Shown here in pieces: positions 11,047 through 20,230 of a stretch of 64,000 bases of DNA. Under the pieces are notes generated by a model that saw only the letters and a list, made by a program, of their open reading frames with translations, searched no databases and had not been told where the DNA came from. The stretch comes from Companilactobacillus bobalius (lineage in GTDB: Bacteria > Bacillota > Bacilli > Lactobacillales > Lactobacillaceae). The position numbers were made by a program, and so were the translations under genes. Location of the stretch: assembly GCF_009764355.1 (NCBI RefSeq), contig NZ_LNUA01000032.1, positions 744,001-808,000 of the forward strand, given 5' to 3'. Every line of letters begins with the position of its first letter. Position 1 is the first letter of the stretch.

Positions 11047-12030
11047 CTATTCAAATTTTGATCCCGATGTGTACTCGAGTGGAATAAATTCATTAGTTGC
11101 AATCTTAGCCATTGGAATATCATTGATAACTTTGAATCCAGCGGTTTTAAAGGATTTACCAGTGCTGACAGACGCATTCTGTACCCTGTTTCCTTTTGAA
11201 TCAAAGACAGGTGCCGGTGAATCGCCCATATATTTAACGATGATAAAATCCTTAAAAGTCGTCTTTGAAACGGGAACAAAAATATCGGTAGCAATTTGGT
11301 AATTTGGTTCATCATTAATCATAACAATATTTGAACTCTTCCAAGTTGAGCCAGCTTCGTAAATTTCAGGTCGTTCAATTCCTAATCTATCTACTGGATG
11401 AGTTTGTTCAGTCAATTTGATAACGTTTTCTACTTTTGGGTGTTTAGGTTCAACTGTAGGTTGCGTGGTTGCTTCAATTTTAGCTGGTTGTTTATCAAAG
11501 ATTCCCCAGTCGTAACTCATGTCTTGAGAGCCACCGCCCCAATTCGAAGTGTACTGCCAAGCTACAATGTTACCTCTTGCTCCACAATCACTTGATCCAT
11601 AACTTGCTACCCAAGTCGGGTGCTTATTAGCATTTAAGATGCCTTGATTGAACCAACTAGCCATGCTATATTGAAATACATTTGTATAGCCTTGTGTTTC
11701 AAGGTAATTAATGAAAGTATCAACATAGCTCGCTACGTTTGAAGTATTTAATGTGGAATCCTCAACATCAACACAAAGTGGTGTATCTTTTCCAAAGCCT
11801 AAATTAACAACCGATTGTTCAAAGAATTTAGCTTCATTGATCGAATCGGCAACACTTGAAGCTAGAAAATAATGATAGAAACCAACATTCATTCCAGCTG
11901 CTAAAGCATTCCGTGCTTGATTGGTAGATTTAGGATTTAAATAGTTATCTCCATCAGGACTACCTTGGGTAGTCTTGATCATAATACCAGATACGCCAGC
12001 ATTAACTACTGATATTTGCGTTGCTAATAT
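11047..12030 (-). pseudogene. phage endolysin, GH25 muramidase with SLAP-like wall-binding tail, 5' end missing
   Basis: The readable part starts inside the catalytic domain: VVNAGVSGIMIKTTQG, then the acidic pair in CVDVED, then NIVAWQYTSNWGG, as in GH25 lysozymes that cut the glycan MurNAc-GlcNAc bond. The tail (from about 11450) has two SLAP-like repeats ending in YQIATDIFVP and MAKIATNEFIPL. The usual first 20-25 residues with the DxSxxQ aspartate are absent; the frame instead runs into the 3' end of the upstream holin gene in another frame. A deletion or damaged patch near 12000-12030 has therefore cost the start and one catalytic aspartate. Confidence 0.75.
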
Positions 12031-12367
12031 CCTGATTAACTTTAGCCATAGCTGTACTCTGATTGCTTTGCATATCCTTGATAGCCGCATTTGAGCTATT
12101 CTTTAGATCTGGAGTTTTAACTTCGGTCAAATCAGATTGAACGGTATTAAGATCGTTAGTTTTATCTTTCGACGTGTCATATACTAGTCCGAGTGAACCC
12201 GCTATAGTTAACACCGTATTGACAATTCCCATAGCTTGATTTAATTCTTCTCCTGTAATCTCCCAGCCAAATAGATGCCCAACTTGTTGTACCAATACTC
12301 CTACAAGTGACAATGTGGCCTTGATAGAAACTGCTGAATGTGTATCTAAAGTTAATTTATTTTTCAA
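12002..12367 (-). CDS. holin, phi-LC3/r1t type, with extended tail
   Basis: 121 residues. The first 60 are nearly the same as the second holin-like gene at 12975-13187 (both begin MKNKLTLDTHS and share AGSLGLVY). Two hydrophobic segments and a short polar end are typical of this small holin class, which opens the membrane for the endolysin. After residue 65 comes a polar tail (KDKTNDLNTVQSDL and onwards) longer than usual, which overlaps the truncated endolysin start. The tail may be a fusion product. Confidence 0.6.
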   Translation of the reverse strand: MKNKLTLDTHSAVSIKATLSLVGVLVQQVGHLFGWEITGEELNQAMGIVNTVLTIAGSLGLVYDTSKDKTNDLNTVQSDLTEVKTPDLKNSSNAAIKDMQSNQSTAMAKVNQDISNANISS

Positions 12368-12768
12368 TTTTTATCACTCCTATTTCTTAGTTTCTCCAAA
12401 TTATCTGTAATCCAATTTGGAAGTGGAATACCCATAATTCCTAAATTTTCTACAATTGAAATACCATATTGTCCGGTAAAATTTGTTAAGCACTGGAATA
12501 TCAAGTCCACTAATTTGCAACAATCTACTAAAGGATAAAAAGTACCAGCCATTTTCGGTATCAGTTAAGAACTAATTGATATTTTCCTCCCCGTAGTTGA
12601 GTTTACTCGCTCATTAGAGCTCTTAAAGAATCCTTTTAAAAATCCAGTAGCTAGATCAACTAAAATAATAATAATGAATGTTGTGAACCAAGGATTCTCA
12701 GTCAACTTTTCAGCAGCAACCCACCATTCCATAAACCCGATGTGCGGTGCTGGTGTTGGTGCATACAT
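12364..12768 (-). pseudogene. second holin, PF05105 type, interrupted in frame
   Basis: The N-terminal half (from 12768, GGAG site) has the pattern TTFIIIILVDLATGFLKGF followed by NSTTGRK. The C-terminal half has GISIVENLGIMGIPLPNWI, the usual end of this holin family. A TAA at 12565-12567 splits them, yet both halves lie in one frame. Next to two phi-LC3-type copies, this gives the prophage three holin-like genes. Confidence 0.6.
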
Positions 12769-12814
12769 ATATATTTCATCTCCTAATTTTTTTGTACTAA
12801 AAAAGGAACCAGTT

Positions 12815-13000
12815 TTAGCTAATTCCTGTAATTTTTATTGAAATATCTTTACCAGCCGTATCTTCACCTGTCACATCTTTTTCGCCTTGTCTCAAGATAA
12901 TTGGTTCATTAATGCACGAACTCCAAACTAAAGGAGTCCCACGAGTTCCACGCATATATAATGCATCTGGCGTATCAACACAATCGTAATATATTTTCAT
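12815..13000 (-). CDS. small phage protein of unknown function
   Basis: 61 residues. The ATG lies inside the last codons of the second phi-LC3 holin copy and has no good ribosome binding site, so the true start is unclear. The protein is polar and beta-prone, ending KDISIKITGIS. I do not recognise it. It may be the 3' part of a longer tail gene joined to the holin by a deletion. Confidence 0.35.
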   Translation of the reverse strand: MKIYYDCVDTPDALYMRGTRGTPLVWSSCINEPIILRQGEKDVTGEDTAGKDISIKITGIS

Positions 13001-13187
13001 ATACTAGCCCGAGTGATCCTGCAATTAGTAGTACTGTATTAACGATTGCCATAATCTGATTAATTTGATCTGAAGTTATTTCCCAACCTAGCAAATGTCC
13101 TACCTGTTGACCAAATACTAGAATCAAAGAAATTAGTGATACCCACCATGTCTTTGAATGTGTATCCAAAGTTAATTTATTTTTCAT
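12975..13187 (-). CDS. holin paralogue, phi-LC3/r1t type, probably truncated
   Basis: 70 residues, closely related to 12002-12367. Two hydrophobic segments are present; the sequence departs from its partner right after AGSLGLVY, where it reads ENILRLC and stops. The copies are separated by the PF05105-type holin. Duplication followed by loss of the 3' end is the likely history. Confidence 0.55.
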   Translation of the reverse strand: MKNKLTLDTHSKTWWVSLISLILVFGQQVGHLLGWEITSDQINQIMAIVNTVLLIAGSLGLVYENILRLC

Positions 13188-13191
13188 TTAT

Positions 13192-13449
13192 TCATCTACC
13201 TACCTTATCTTCCACTCTTATTAGTCTTTTCTCATGGTCTGTAACCATTTCGGAAAGCGTATGATTATCACTCTTTGTTTCTTCCTTAAATGATTTAAAT
13301 TCACTAGATAAATCTTTGATGTCGTATCTTAATGGTTTAATAATTGTAATATTTACAAACCAGGTTAAAACTCCAATAAAAATTGAAAATAGTGAAAAAA
13401 GTGCCAACCATTCAGTTAGTGAATATCCCATTATTACGTGTGGTGGCAT
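13192..13449 (-). CDS. phage membrane-anchored coiled-coil protein
   Basis: 85 residues. It has one N-terminal membrane segment (about residues 11-33, LALFSLFSIFIGVLTWFV) and then a charged helical part (KSFKEETKSDN, VTDHEKRLIRVEDKV) typical of XhlA-like proteins placed before holins. A lysis role is inferred from position only. AGGGAGATG lies just upstream. Confidence 0.55.
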   Translation of the reverse strand: MPPHVIMGYSLTEWLALFSLFSIFIGVLTWFVNITIIKPLRYDIKDLSSEFKSFKEETKSDNHTLSEMVTDHEKRLIRVEDKVGR

Positions 13450-13463
13450 ATATTCATCTCCCT

Positions 13464-13490
13464 AAAAAAAGACTAGCCAAACGGCTAGCC
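13464..13490 (-). terminator. intrinsic terminator between fibre and lysis genes
   Basis: GGCTAGCC and GGCTAGTC pair around a four-base loop and are followed by seven T on the minus strand. It overlaps the last codons of the XkdX-like gene. It could set the ratio of tail to lysis transcripts. Confidence 0.75.
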
Positions 13491-13625
13491 TTCTTTGTTT
13501 TCTTGATATTCTTGTCCAGTGATGTATTTATAATCATCTTTAGATATAATCATAGGAACATAATCCACGATGTCAGCAGCCTTGAGTGTTCCCCATCCGA
13601 ATTCCATCTTTAGTAATTCCGTCAT
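13485..13625 (-). CDS. XkdX family phage protein
   Basis: 46 residues starting MTELLKMEFGWGTLKAADIV and containing the family pattern YITGQEY near the end. XkdX-like proteins are small, of unknown function, and lie between tail-fibre and holin genes in many siphoviruses, as here. AAGGAG lies upstream of the ATG. Confidence 0.75.
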   Translation of the reverse strand: MTELLKMEFGWGTLKAADIVDYVPMIISKDDYKYITGQEYQENKEG

Positions 13626-13691
13626 TTTTAATTACTCCTTAAAATTATTCCAACCTCCACCACTACCAGTAAGGGAGCATGCTTTTATTGG

Positions 13692-13979
13692 CTACTTAGC
13701 TGTAATGGTTGCTCCATTAGTTGTAGCTGTGGATGTTACATCTGTTGGTGCTTCAGGTGCTGGTGTTAGAACTGTCCAGCCTTTTACATCAACTTTTTCT
13801 GATTCGAGACCTGTAACTGAATCCTTAAAAGTGATTTTATAATCGCCATCAGCAACTACTGTACCTGCTGCTAGTCCTGTAACAGCAACACTAGCTACAC
13901 CGATTTCACTTTCGCCAACTTTATTTCCTGCCTTATCATAAATAACTTCAATATCCTTTGAACGATCTACTTCTGCCAT
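13692..13979 (-). CDS. phage fibre/baseplate-associated protein with Ig-like character
   Basis: 95 residues, acidic, with a beta-sandwich look (GLAAGTVVADGDYKITFKDS). The last part, PTDVTSTATTNGATITAK, repeats at the ends of 14005-14487 (VDGAVISAQ) and 14899-15244 (VNGATITAK). The final 30 bases are identical to 14897-14926. It is likely a structural tail protein; the partner is unknown. Confidence 0.5.
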   Translation of the reverse strand: MAEVDRSKDIEVIYDKAGNKVGESEIGVASVAVTGLAAGTVVADGDYKITFKDSVTGLESEKVDVKGWTVLTPAPEAPTDVTSTATTNGATITAK

Positions 13980-14004
13980 AATTAAATACTTCCTTTTTTT
14001 ATTT

Positions 14005-14487
14005 TTATTGTGCTGAAATTACTGCTCCGTCTACTGTTGCTACAGACTTAACTTCTGACGGTGTAGTTGGAGTTGGATCAATTCCCATTACTTTATCTAA
14101 CTTGATGGTTAGATCTGCTATCTGCCTAGTTAATTCAGTGGTAACCAAGTTTGAATTAGCTTTATCTTCGATATATTTTTTGGTTAAAGTTGTCAAGGCC
14201 ATTTGAAGTTGATCTTTGGTTAAACTGTCATTTAATTGTTCTTTAGTTAAATTGGTTAGTGACTTTTTAGTTTCTTCATCTGGTGTCATGCCTGTTGAAA
14301 TGTGAACTAATTTATTATCAGATTGTCTGACTGTCCACTTAAACATTTCATCGATTGAAAAGGCTGGATCACTATTCTTAATTAGTGTCCAGCCTTTTTC
14401 CTTTGCTTGATTTTCTGCTGCATAATTGCTCGTGTTATTGACTCCGACAATATTTCTATCATCATCTAAATAAACTGAAATTTTCAT
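14005..14487 (-). CDS. phage tail protein of unknown function with shared C-terminal motif
   Basis: 160 residues. The N-terminal 60 read like a small phage tail domain (KISVYLDDDRNIVGV, KGWTLIKNSD). A coiled-coil region follows (residues about 75-130), and the protein ends in SEVKSVATVDGAVISAQ, related to its neighbour's end. RBS AGGAGG precedes the start. Its role is unknown; position suggests the baseplate or fibre. Confidence 0.55.
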   Translation of the reverse strand: MKISVYLDDDRNIVGVNNTSNYAAENQAKEKGWTLIKNSDPAFSIDEMFKWTVRQSDNKLVHISTGMTPDEETKKSLTNLTKEQLNDSLTKDQLQMALTTLTKKYIEDKANSNLVTTELTRQIADLTIKLDKVMGIDPTPTTPSEVKSVATVDGAVISAQ

Positions 14488-14498
14488 TATTGTACCTC

Positions 14499-14924
14499 CT
14501 AATTTTTATAAGTATTCACTTGAATTACTGGGATTTTGAAATCACCATCCGTGTAATCACCAAATATATGTGCAGTAAGATTAATACTAAGCGTTGTATT
14601 AGGAAGTACCTTAATTGATGCTCCTCCAAAGCTTTTAATGGTGAAACCTGAAATGTTATTATAGAAGTCATCAATTTTTTCCCAAGAGTTTCCATCACTA
14701 AGTTGGGCTTGAACTTTTTTACCAATATATTGTGACAATTGGTCAGAAATATCAATTGAGCTATTAACAACTAATTTTTCTTTAGGAATCTTAATTGGTG
14801 TTAAACCGACTGATGATAAATCAAAACGAATATTACGATTTCCAAAGCTTGGGCCACTGAGAGTATCTGAAGTTAGATTGCTTAAAGTGATTAAAAGGCT
14901 ACTTAGCTGTAATGGTTGCTCCAT
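14499..14924 (-). CDS. phage baseplate-type protein, N-terminus uncertain
   Basis: About 141 residues from the ATG at 14924, but that start lies inside the preceding gene and has no ribosome site, so the real start is unknown. The C-terminus LSINLTAHIFGDYTDGDFKI and VIQVNTY parallels a segment of 15244-16599 (TIKIDLTGCHVDFFGE, IIQVNNF), so the two share a beta-rich module, probably a baseplate or fibre domain. Confidence 0.45.
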   Translation of the reverse strand: MEQPLQLSSLLITLSNLTSDTLSGPSFGNRNIRFDLSSVGLTPIKIPKEKLVVNSSIDISDQLSQYIGKKVQAQLSDGNSWEKIDDFYNNISGFTIKSFGGASIKVLPNTTLSINLTAHIFGDYTDGDFKIPVIQVNTYKN

Positions 14925-15244
14925 TAACTGACCCGATAGCAAAAACCTTCCAACTGCTGAACCACTAAACAGATTTAAAGTGGATGGCAATTGTGTTACT
15001 TTTCTCTAAGAAGAGCCCCCACACCAATTGCTTCTACAGGAGTAGTTCCTCCAGCGTTACCGCCTGTACTGCCACCAGTATTGTTTGATGAGGAGCCAAA
15101 CCATTTTGATTCTAAAGAAATATAGTTTGTATCTATATCTTTTTTTACAGTGTGAGATACGTCTTTTTTCTCATCAATTATTTTATTTCCAACAGGCATC
15201 ATGTTACTGCTTTTTTGTGCCTCATTATCAATTACATTTACCAT
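14899..15244 (-). pseudogene. phage tail linker protein, two one-base frameshifts
   Basis: It starts MVNVIDNEAQKSSNMMPVGN, overlapping the previous stop as TAATG. A glycine/serine/threonine-rich hinge follows (SSSNNTGGSTGGNAGGTT). The frame stops at 14996 but continues after a one-base slip in an A4 run as VTQLPSTLNLFSGSAVG, and after a second slip as KVFAIGSVNGATITAK, ending at 14899. Both slips are homopolymer losses. The hinge suggests a flexible connector in a fibre or baseplate. Confidence 0.5.
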
Positions 15245-16599
15245 TAATCTGCCCCCAATTCTGATTCTATATATTGCCAATGCTTTTCAATATCAGGATC
15301 AACTTGACCAATAGCGAAATCACTATTTAAAGCTGTTTAAATCGCTTGTAAAAAATTTTTGTTTTTGATAGTCTTCTATATAACGGATATACGGTTTTTG
15401 TAGTGAGATATCTTGGCCAACACTATATCATCTATATTTTAAATATTATTTATTAACAAATCTGTATATGACTTTTGAAGCTGTCCTAACTCGTATAAAG
15501 CTCTTTCACCCTCCCCCCAATATTCTTTATGAGGGAGTTCATCAGGATAATAATTACTATCTTCTAAAATTCGCACATTGAAAAATAAAGTTTTAACAAC
15601 ATTTAAATTCTTATCTCTAAATTTGAAATAGGCGTTTCGATTATCTCCCGCATAAATTGTTGCCTTTTTTGGTTAAGAAAAACTGAACAAACCTGATTGT
15701 AGCTCTTTAGTATCAAAATTATTCACTTGTATTATTGGAATATCTGCAGAATCTTCCCCAAAAAAATCTACATGACAGCCTGTTAGATCAATTTTAATCG
15801 TGTAATTCAGCATCAGCACAACAACAGTAGCCAAACCACTTTCGCTGTTCTTAGCCAAAAGAATTGGCATAACCCGTTTTGTGATCTGTCGCATATAAAC
15901 ACTTTGAGGACTGTTCATATTGTTTTCGTCAGATGAATCTAATCTGTCTAAATAAAATGCTTCTTCTTTACCAATATCAAAAATCATAATTTGAAGATTT
16001 GGTAAATCTGTTGTTACATATATTTTTTCACTTCCTTTATAAAATTCTCCTGGCTTTTTAACTCTGAGAGAAGTAGAATTTACATTTTTTAAATTATCTA
16101 TTTGTCACTGCAAGACATGTTCTTTGTTGGCTATCTCATCTTTTATAAAATTTTTATCAAAAAATTTACTAAAAAACTGCGCTGTTTTAGCAGAAAAAAT
16201 TGTTACAACACACCCTTAAAAGTCGCTTAACATATCTTTAAGCTTTGCAAAAAAGTTTCTTTGATCAGTTTCATATTCATACAATGAATTGATAGATTTC
16301 TGAATCTGATCATTATTGCTATTTAAGCTATCTTTAAAATTGCTATCAATTACACCATTCCATTTATCTAAATCAACATCATGCCAATAATTAGAAGACT
16401 CAGGAACTGGTGGGAATACCGTTTCATCAGTTACAGCTTTAAAGTTATATACTTCTGAATCAGTAGTGCCATCAGAATTTTGCTTTGAAATAATTACTTT
16501 TTCACCATTGTCAAAACTTAAAACTGCTGTCTTTCCATCTTTAGACTGCATACTCAAGCCTGGAAACTCTGATTTAACTACTCCGTCTGGTAAGTACAA
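15244..16599 (-). pseudogene. baseplate/receptor-binding type protein (BppU-like), several in-frame stops
   Basis: One frame of 452 codons joins MYLPDGVVKSEFPG at 16599 to the end HWQYIESELGAD at 15244, with stops at 16216 (TAA), about 16105 (TGA), 15673 (TAA) and later ones. Readable pieces include IKIDLTGCHVDFFGE, KKATIYAGDNRNAYFKF and ALYELGQLQKSYTDLL, which resemble upper-baseplate proteins of lactic phages. Near 15330-15400 a shifted frame reads GQDISLQKPYIRYIED, so at least one indel is also present. The last 41 bases equal those of the gene upstream (16703-16743). Confidence 0.55.
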
Positions 16600-16688
16600 T
16601 TTATCACGCCCCCTGTCATCTAATATTTAATTTCAAACAGACATTTTAATAGCGCCTCCCCTTTCTGTATTATCTCACATTTTTACTT

Positions 16689-17096
16689 TTAATTTGCCTC
16701 ATATTCTGATTCTATATATTGCCAATGCTTTTCAATATCAGGAACCACTTCACCAATAATAAACACACTTTCTTTTAATTCAGACATTTCACCGTCTGAA
16801 AATTCGTAATATTCGTTAGTTGTAATAATTTCTACAATCCCATTTTTTGAATCTATAAATGTTGCCCGTAGGTATCCTTTTGGGATATTTGCGGGTTTAT
16901 TTAATGTATTTTCATCAAAATAAAAAGGACCCGAAGTATCAATTAACTCCATGTCCTTAACGTATTTCGCATAAGTATTATTTTGATTCATTAAATCTTT
17001 AATATGATTGTCTAAGTCAATCACGGCTAAATAATGTGTCTGTGGATAATAAAACTTTTTAGTAATTGGATCAGCAATTATATGTATATTTTCCAC
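16689..17096 (-). CDS. phage tail/baseplate protein of unknown function
   Basis: 135 residues, intact, starting one base into the stop of the tail endopeptidase gene. The N-terminus (IHIIADPITKKFYYPQTHYL) and the beta-rich middle suggest a structural protein. Its C-terminus PDIEKHWQYIESE is shared with the next gene. It is probably part of the adsorption apparatus, from position. Confidence 0.55.
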   Translation of the reverse strand: MENIHIIADPITKKFYYPQTHYLAVIDLDNHIKDLMNQNNTYAKYVKDMELIDTSGPFYFDENTLNKPANIPKGYLRATFIDSKNGIVEIITTNEYYEFSDGEMSELKESVFIIGEVVPDIEKHWQYIESEYEAN

Positions 17097-19291
17097 TATA
17101 CCTCGTATACTTTCTGTGTAAAATAGGGACTTGCAATAATTCCATTTGAGATTGAAAGCGCTCCATTGTATCTAGCGTTAGCTAAAGAACTTTGAACTGA
17201 TAACTCATAGTCTGATAGTGTTTGGGACGTATTATTTAATGTAACCTCATAAGTATTTGCAAAATATAGCGGTTTATATAAAATACTCACGAGTGTGCCC
17301 CAAAGAATAAAATTCTGTGTTTCTATATCACAATACACCATATCCACAATATTGAAAGTCTCATCTCCAGAATAAGTCATTGTGATATCCACAGTTGGCT
17401 CTGTCTTCATTTGAGATAGTGCATATTTTCTCATTTCTTCAGGGTCTTCAATATCGTTGTTCGTAACGGCTGGGCCAGGACGTTCACCCCACTCTTGAAT
17501 AGATTTTTCATCTCTAATTATAAAAGGATGAAAGTAATCAGTAGAATGGTCATCTTCTGCATTATCATCATCTGACTTCTTAACTTCCGTTGGTTCAACA
17601 TCTGTATCACCAGTAAATACGAAATTATCGGCACATACCCACTCATTAGTTGCTACACGATCCCATGTCTTACCGTTATCCCCATCAGTAATCTCACCGT
17701 CTTTTTCCCATTGTGTTCCGTTAGCAATTTTTCTACCCACTTCATGCCGCGGAGTCCAAGGAGAATCATAAACGATATATAGAGTGGGTGTTTCTTCTGA
17801 TGCACATACAGCGGTTTTTGCTTTGAAATCTTATTTATCCTGCATTACATATAGATGGTTTCAGTTTTGATCCCATGATTTGCCTTGAGCACCATCGGAA
17901 ACAGATGAACTAATTACCCATTGAGTTCCTGGTGCTAGTTTTCCACCCGTTTTGTTTTGATGTGTAAAGTGTATATCATACACATAAACGTTATATGCAA
18001 TATCAATTCGAGACACAGCCTCAGGTCCTTAAACAATACCCTGTCCTTTTACAGGTTATATAGTATGATTCTCGGGTTACACGCTTCCCTCTTTATCAAT
18101 TTTTGTGTTTTGAAAATCAACCCACTTATGAGTATCTTTCGCGTTATATGAAATATCTTAAAAAACTTTTTTGTTATGAATTGCCCATGTTGACCCATTG
18201 ACCAAGTGATTAACTATTGAATCAGGTTTCAATGGATCACTTAACACAGGTGCACCCCCTGAAACCATTGTATTGACTGTACCAATAGCATTTCCTACTG
18301 GTAGAACTTTGCCACTAGAAGTATCTTCCTTTAGTGAGTCTGTGGAAGTCTTAATTGTTCCTTGTCCGGTCACTTGAGTAATAATGTGATTTTCTGGTTG
18401 AACATCGCCGTTCTTATCAAATACAATGTACTTTTCGTTAACCCAACCATTGTTTGATACACGGTCCCATGTTTCACCATTAGCTACTACCTTAGAATCC
18501 ATTACCCATTTAGTTCCGTTAGGCAAGTTCTGGACTGCATTAGTAGGCTTATTAGGATCATCCACAACAGGAGCACCATTAGTTTCCATCGTATTGATAG
18601 TCCCAATAGCTGTACCAATAGGAGAGGTAACTGGTGCGTTAGCTTTGCCGTAAACCCTAGCAATATTTTGAATTTCTGTGGTATCAATGTTAGCTGTGAA
18701 TGTAGGCGTGTTGTTAATGTATCTAAATGACTTATTAACCTTATGCTGCCAATCATTCATAGGAATTAAAGTAATATTTTTGTTATCAGCTACAACAACT
18801 AAATTAAATTTTTCAATACAATCATTTACACATTCAAGCCCTGATTTTTCACCGTAGTCTGTGAATGTTAATTTATCAGTTGTACCAGAAACTTTCCAAG
18901 TAAACCCATGATTACCGAGTTCGTTTTGATCAAAAACGAAGCTCATCAAATCGTTGGCTGAAAGTTTTTTAGTACCTTTGATCTTATCGTATTGATAAAC
19001 ATATTGGCAATCAAACCAGATATGTGTGGCTGAAACAGTTCGTTTGAAGTCATACCCCTCATCGTCCTTTTCGGCCTGCTTGATACGATATCTTTGACCA
19101 TCAAATACAATATAATTTTCATTTTGCAATAATTGATAGCCTATAGAATTATCGTTAATCGCTGTGAAATCAATTTGATTGGTCTTATTCATTTCTTCTG
19201 AATTGCTCAATGATCCTCTATCAATGCAAGTAAGAGTTTCATCATACTTGTCTTCTCTATCCTGAACTCTATATTTTTTAAAATTAATCAT
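17096..19291 (-). pseudogene. tail-associated endopeptidase-type protein (Tal) with inserted SLAP/SH3-like repeats
   Basis: 732 codons in one frame with at least three stops between 17800 and 18160. The N-terminal 210 residues match the prophage tail family (PF06605): VFDGQRYRIKQAEKDDEG, HIWFDCQYVY, FRYINNTPTFTANI. The C-terminal end resumes that family (SIQEWGERPGPAV, DPEEMRKYALSQ, LNNTSQTLSDYE). Between them sit about four repeats of 80-110 residues of the type GTKWVMDSKV, GETWDRVSNNGWV, the last reading GKTWDRVATNEWV. Such an insert is unusual in this family and resembles the wall-binding domains of the endolysin and host protein 9921-10535. The gene starts inside the stop of the distal tail gene. 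Confidence 0.7.
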
Positions 19292-20145
19292 AGATATATA
19301 AAAGAAAAATCATATGTGACAGTGCCACTAAAGCCTGCCAAGCTGAAATCATTCCAACCTTTCTTTAAATTGATGTGACCGTGATTAGTTTCTATTTCGC
19401 AAGAATCACCATTAAGCAGTGGGTGCACACCTTTTAAAACTAGAGAATCATTTGAAAAAATATTTGAGTTCATAGAGAAAACATCTTGGGTGGTTATATT
19501 AGTCAAGCTAGGACTACCAGACCCCTTAAAAATAATATTTAATTCATGATTCTGTTCATACGGTTGGATATCAAAATCGCTGGGATTAAATATTTTAAAG
19601 GTTCCTTGAGAGTGAGTGTAATTCAAATCAGTTGTTGAAAGGTTTAAATTATTAGAAATTAAATCTTCCTTACTTGGATCAATTGGAAAGTCCGTTGATC
19701 TAGCCACTGAATACATATAAGCACTAGGAATATCGAACTCTACTGAAAAAGTTTTATCGTAAAATCCAACATCTGTATATGAAAAGGGCTTAGGTATTCC
19801 ATAAAAGCAACGGCCAATATCATAGCTTTGAAGAACTCTCTCTAAACCTATTTAAAAGCACTTTTTAAAAATTACATGGAAGCGATTTTATAAATCAATT
19901 CCATCATCAACTCTCAATAAAAAGTCGGCTTTTGCTGTGCGTGAGGTATACAACAGAGGGCCTGTGTGGACTTGCCCATCTACATCTATATTTCTCTTTA
20001 GATTAAGACCCGTCTGTGGTGAACCTTCTATAAGTCTAGTAAATATCAAATCATGATAATTACTAATTTCAAATTCATTTTGTCCATCGGATTTAATTAG
20101 TAATGAGTTCTGTCTGTAATGTCCATCTGATAATCTTTTAGGCAA
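19288..20145 (-). pseudogene. distal tail protein (Dit), siphovirus tail family, interrupted in frame
   Basis: 286 codons. The first 86 residues (SDGHYRQNSLLIKSDGQNEF onwards) and the last 150 (DFDIQPYEQNHELNIIFKG) are in one frame, with TAA at 19888 and a damaged patch to about 19740. The N-terminal hub and the C-terminal galectin-like half of Dit proteins are both recognisable. Order tape measure - Dit - Tal is the rule for siphoviruses. Confidence 0.65.
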
Positions 20146-20230
20146 ACGCTGTACCTCCCTTTCCTTGGAACTTAGTCATTTTTCGATTAGATAACCCAAT
20201 TTTATCTAAAGCATTTGATATCACATTTTA

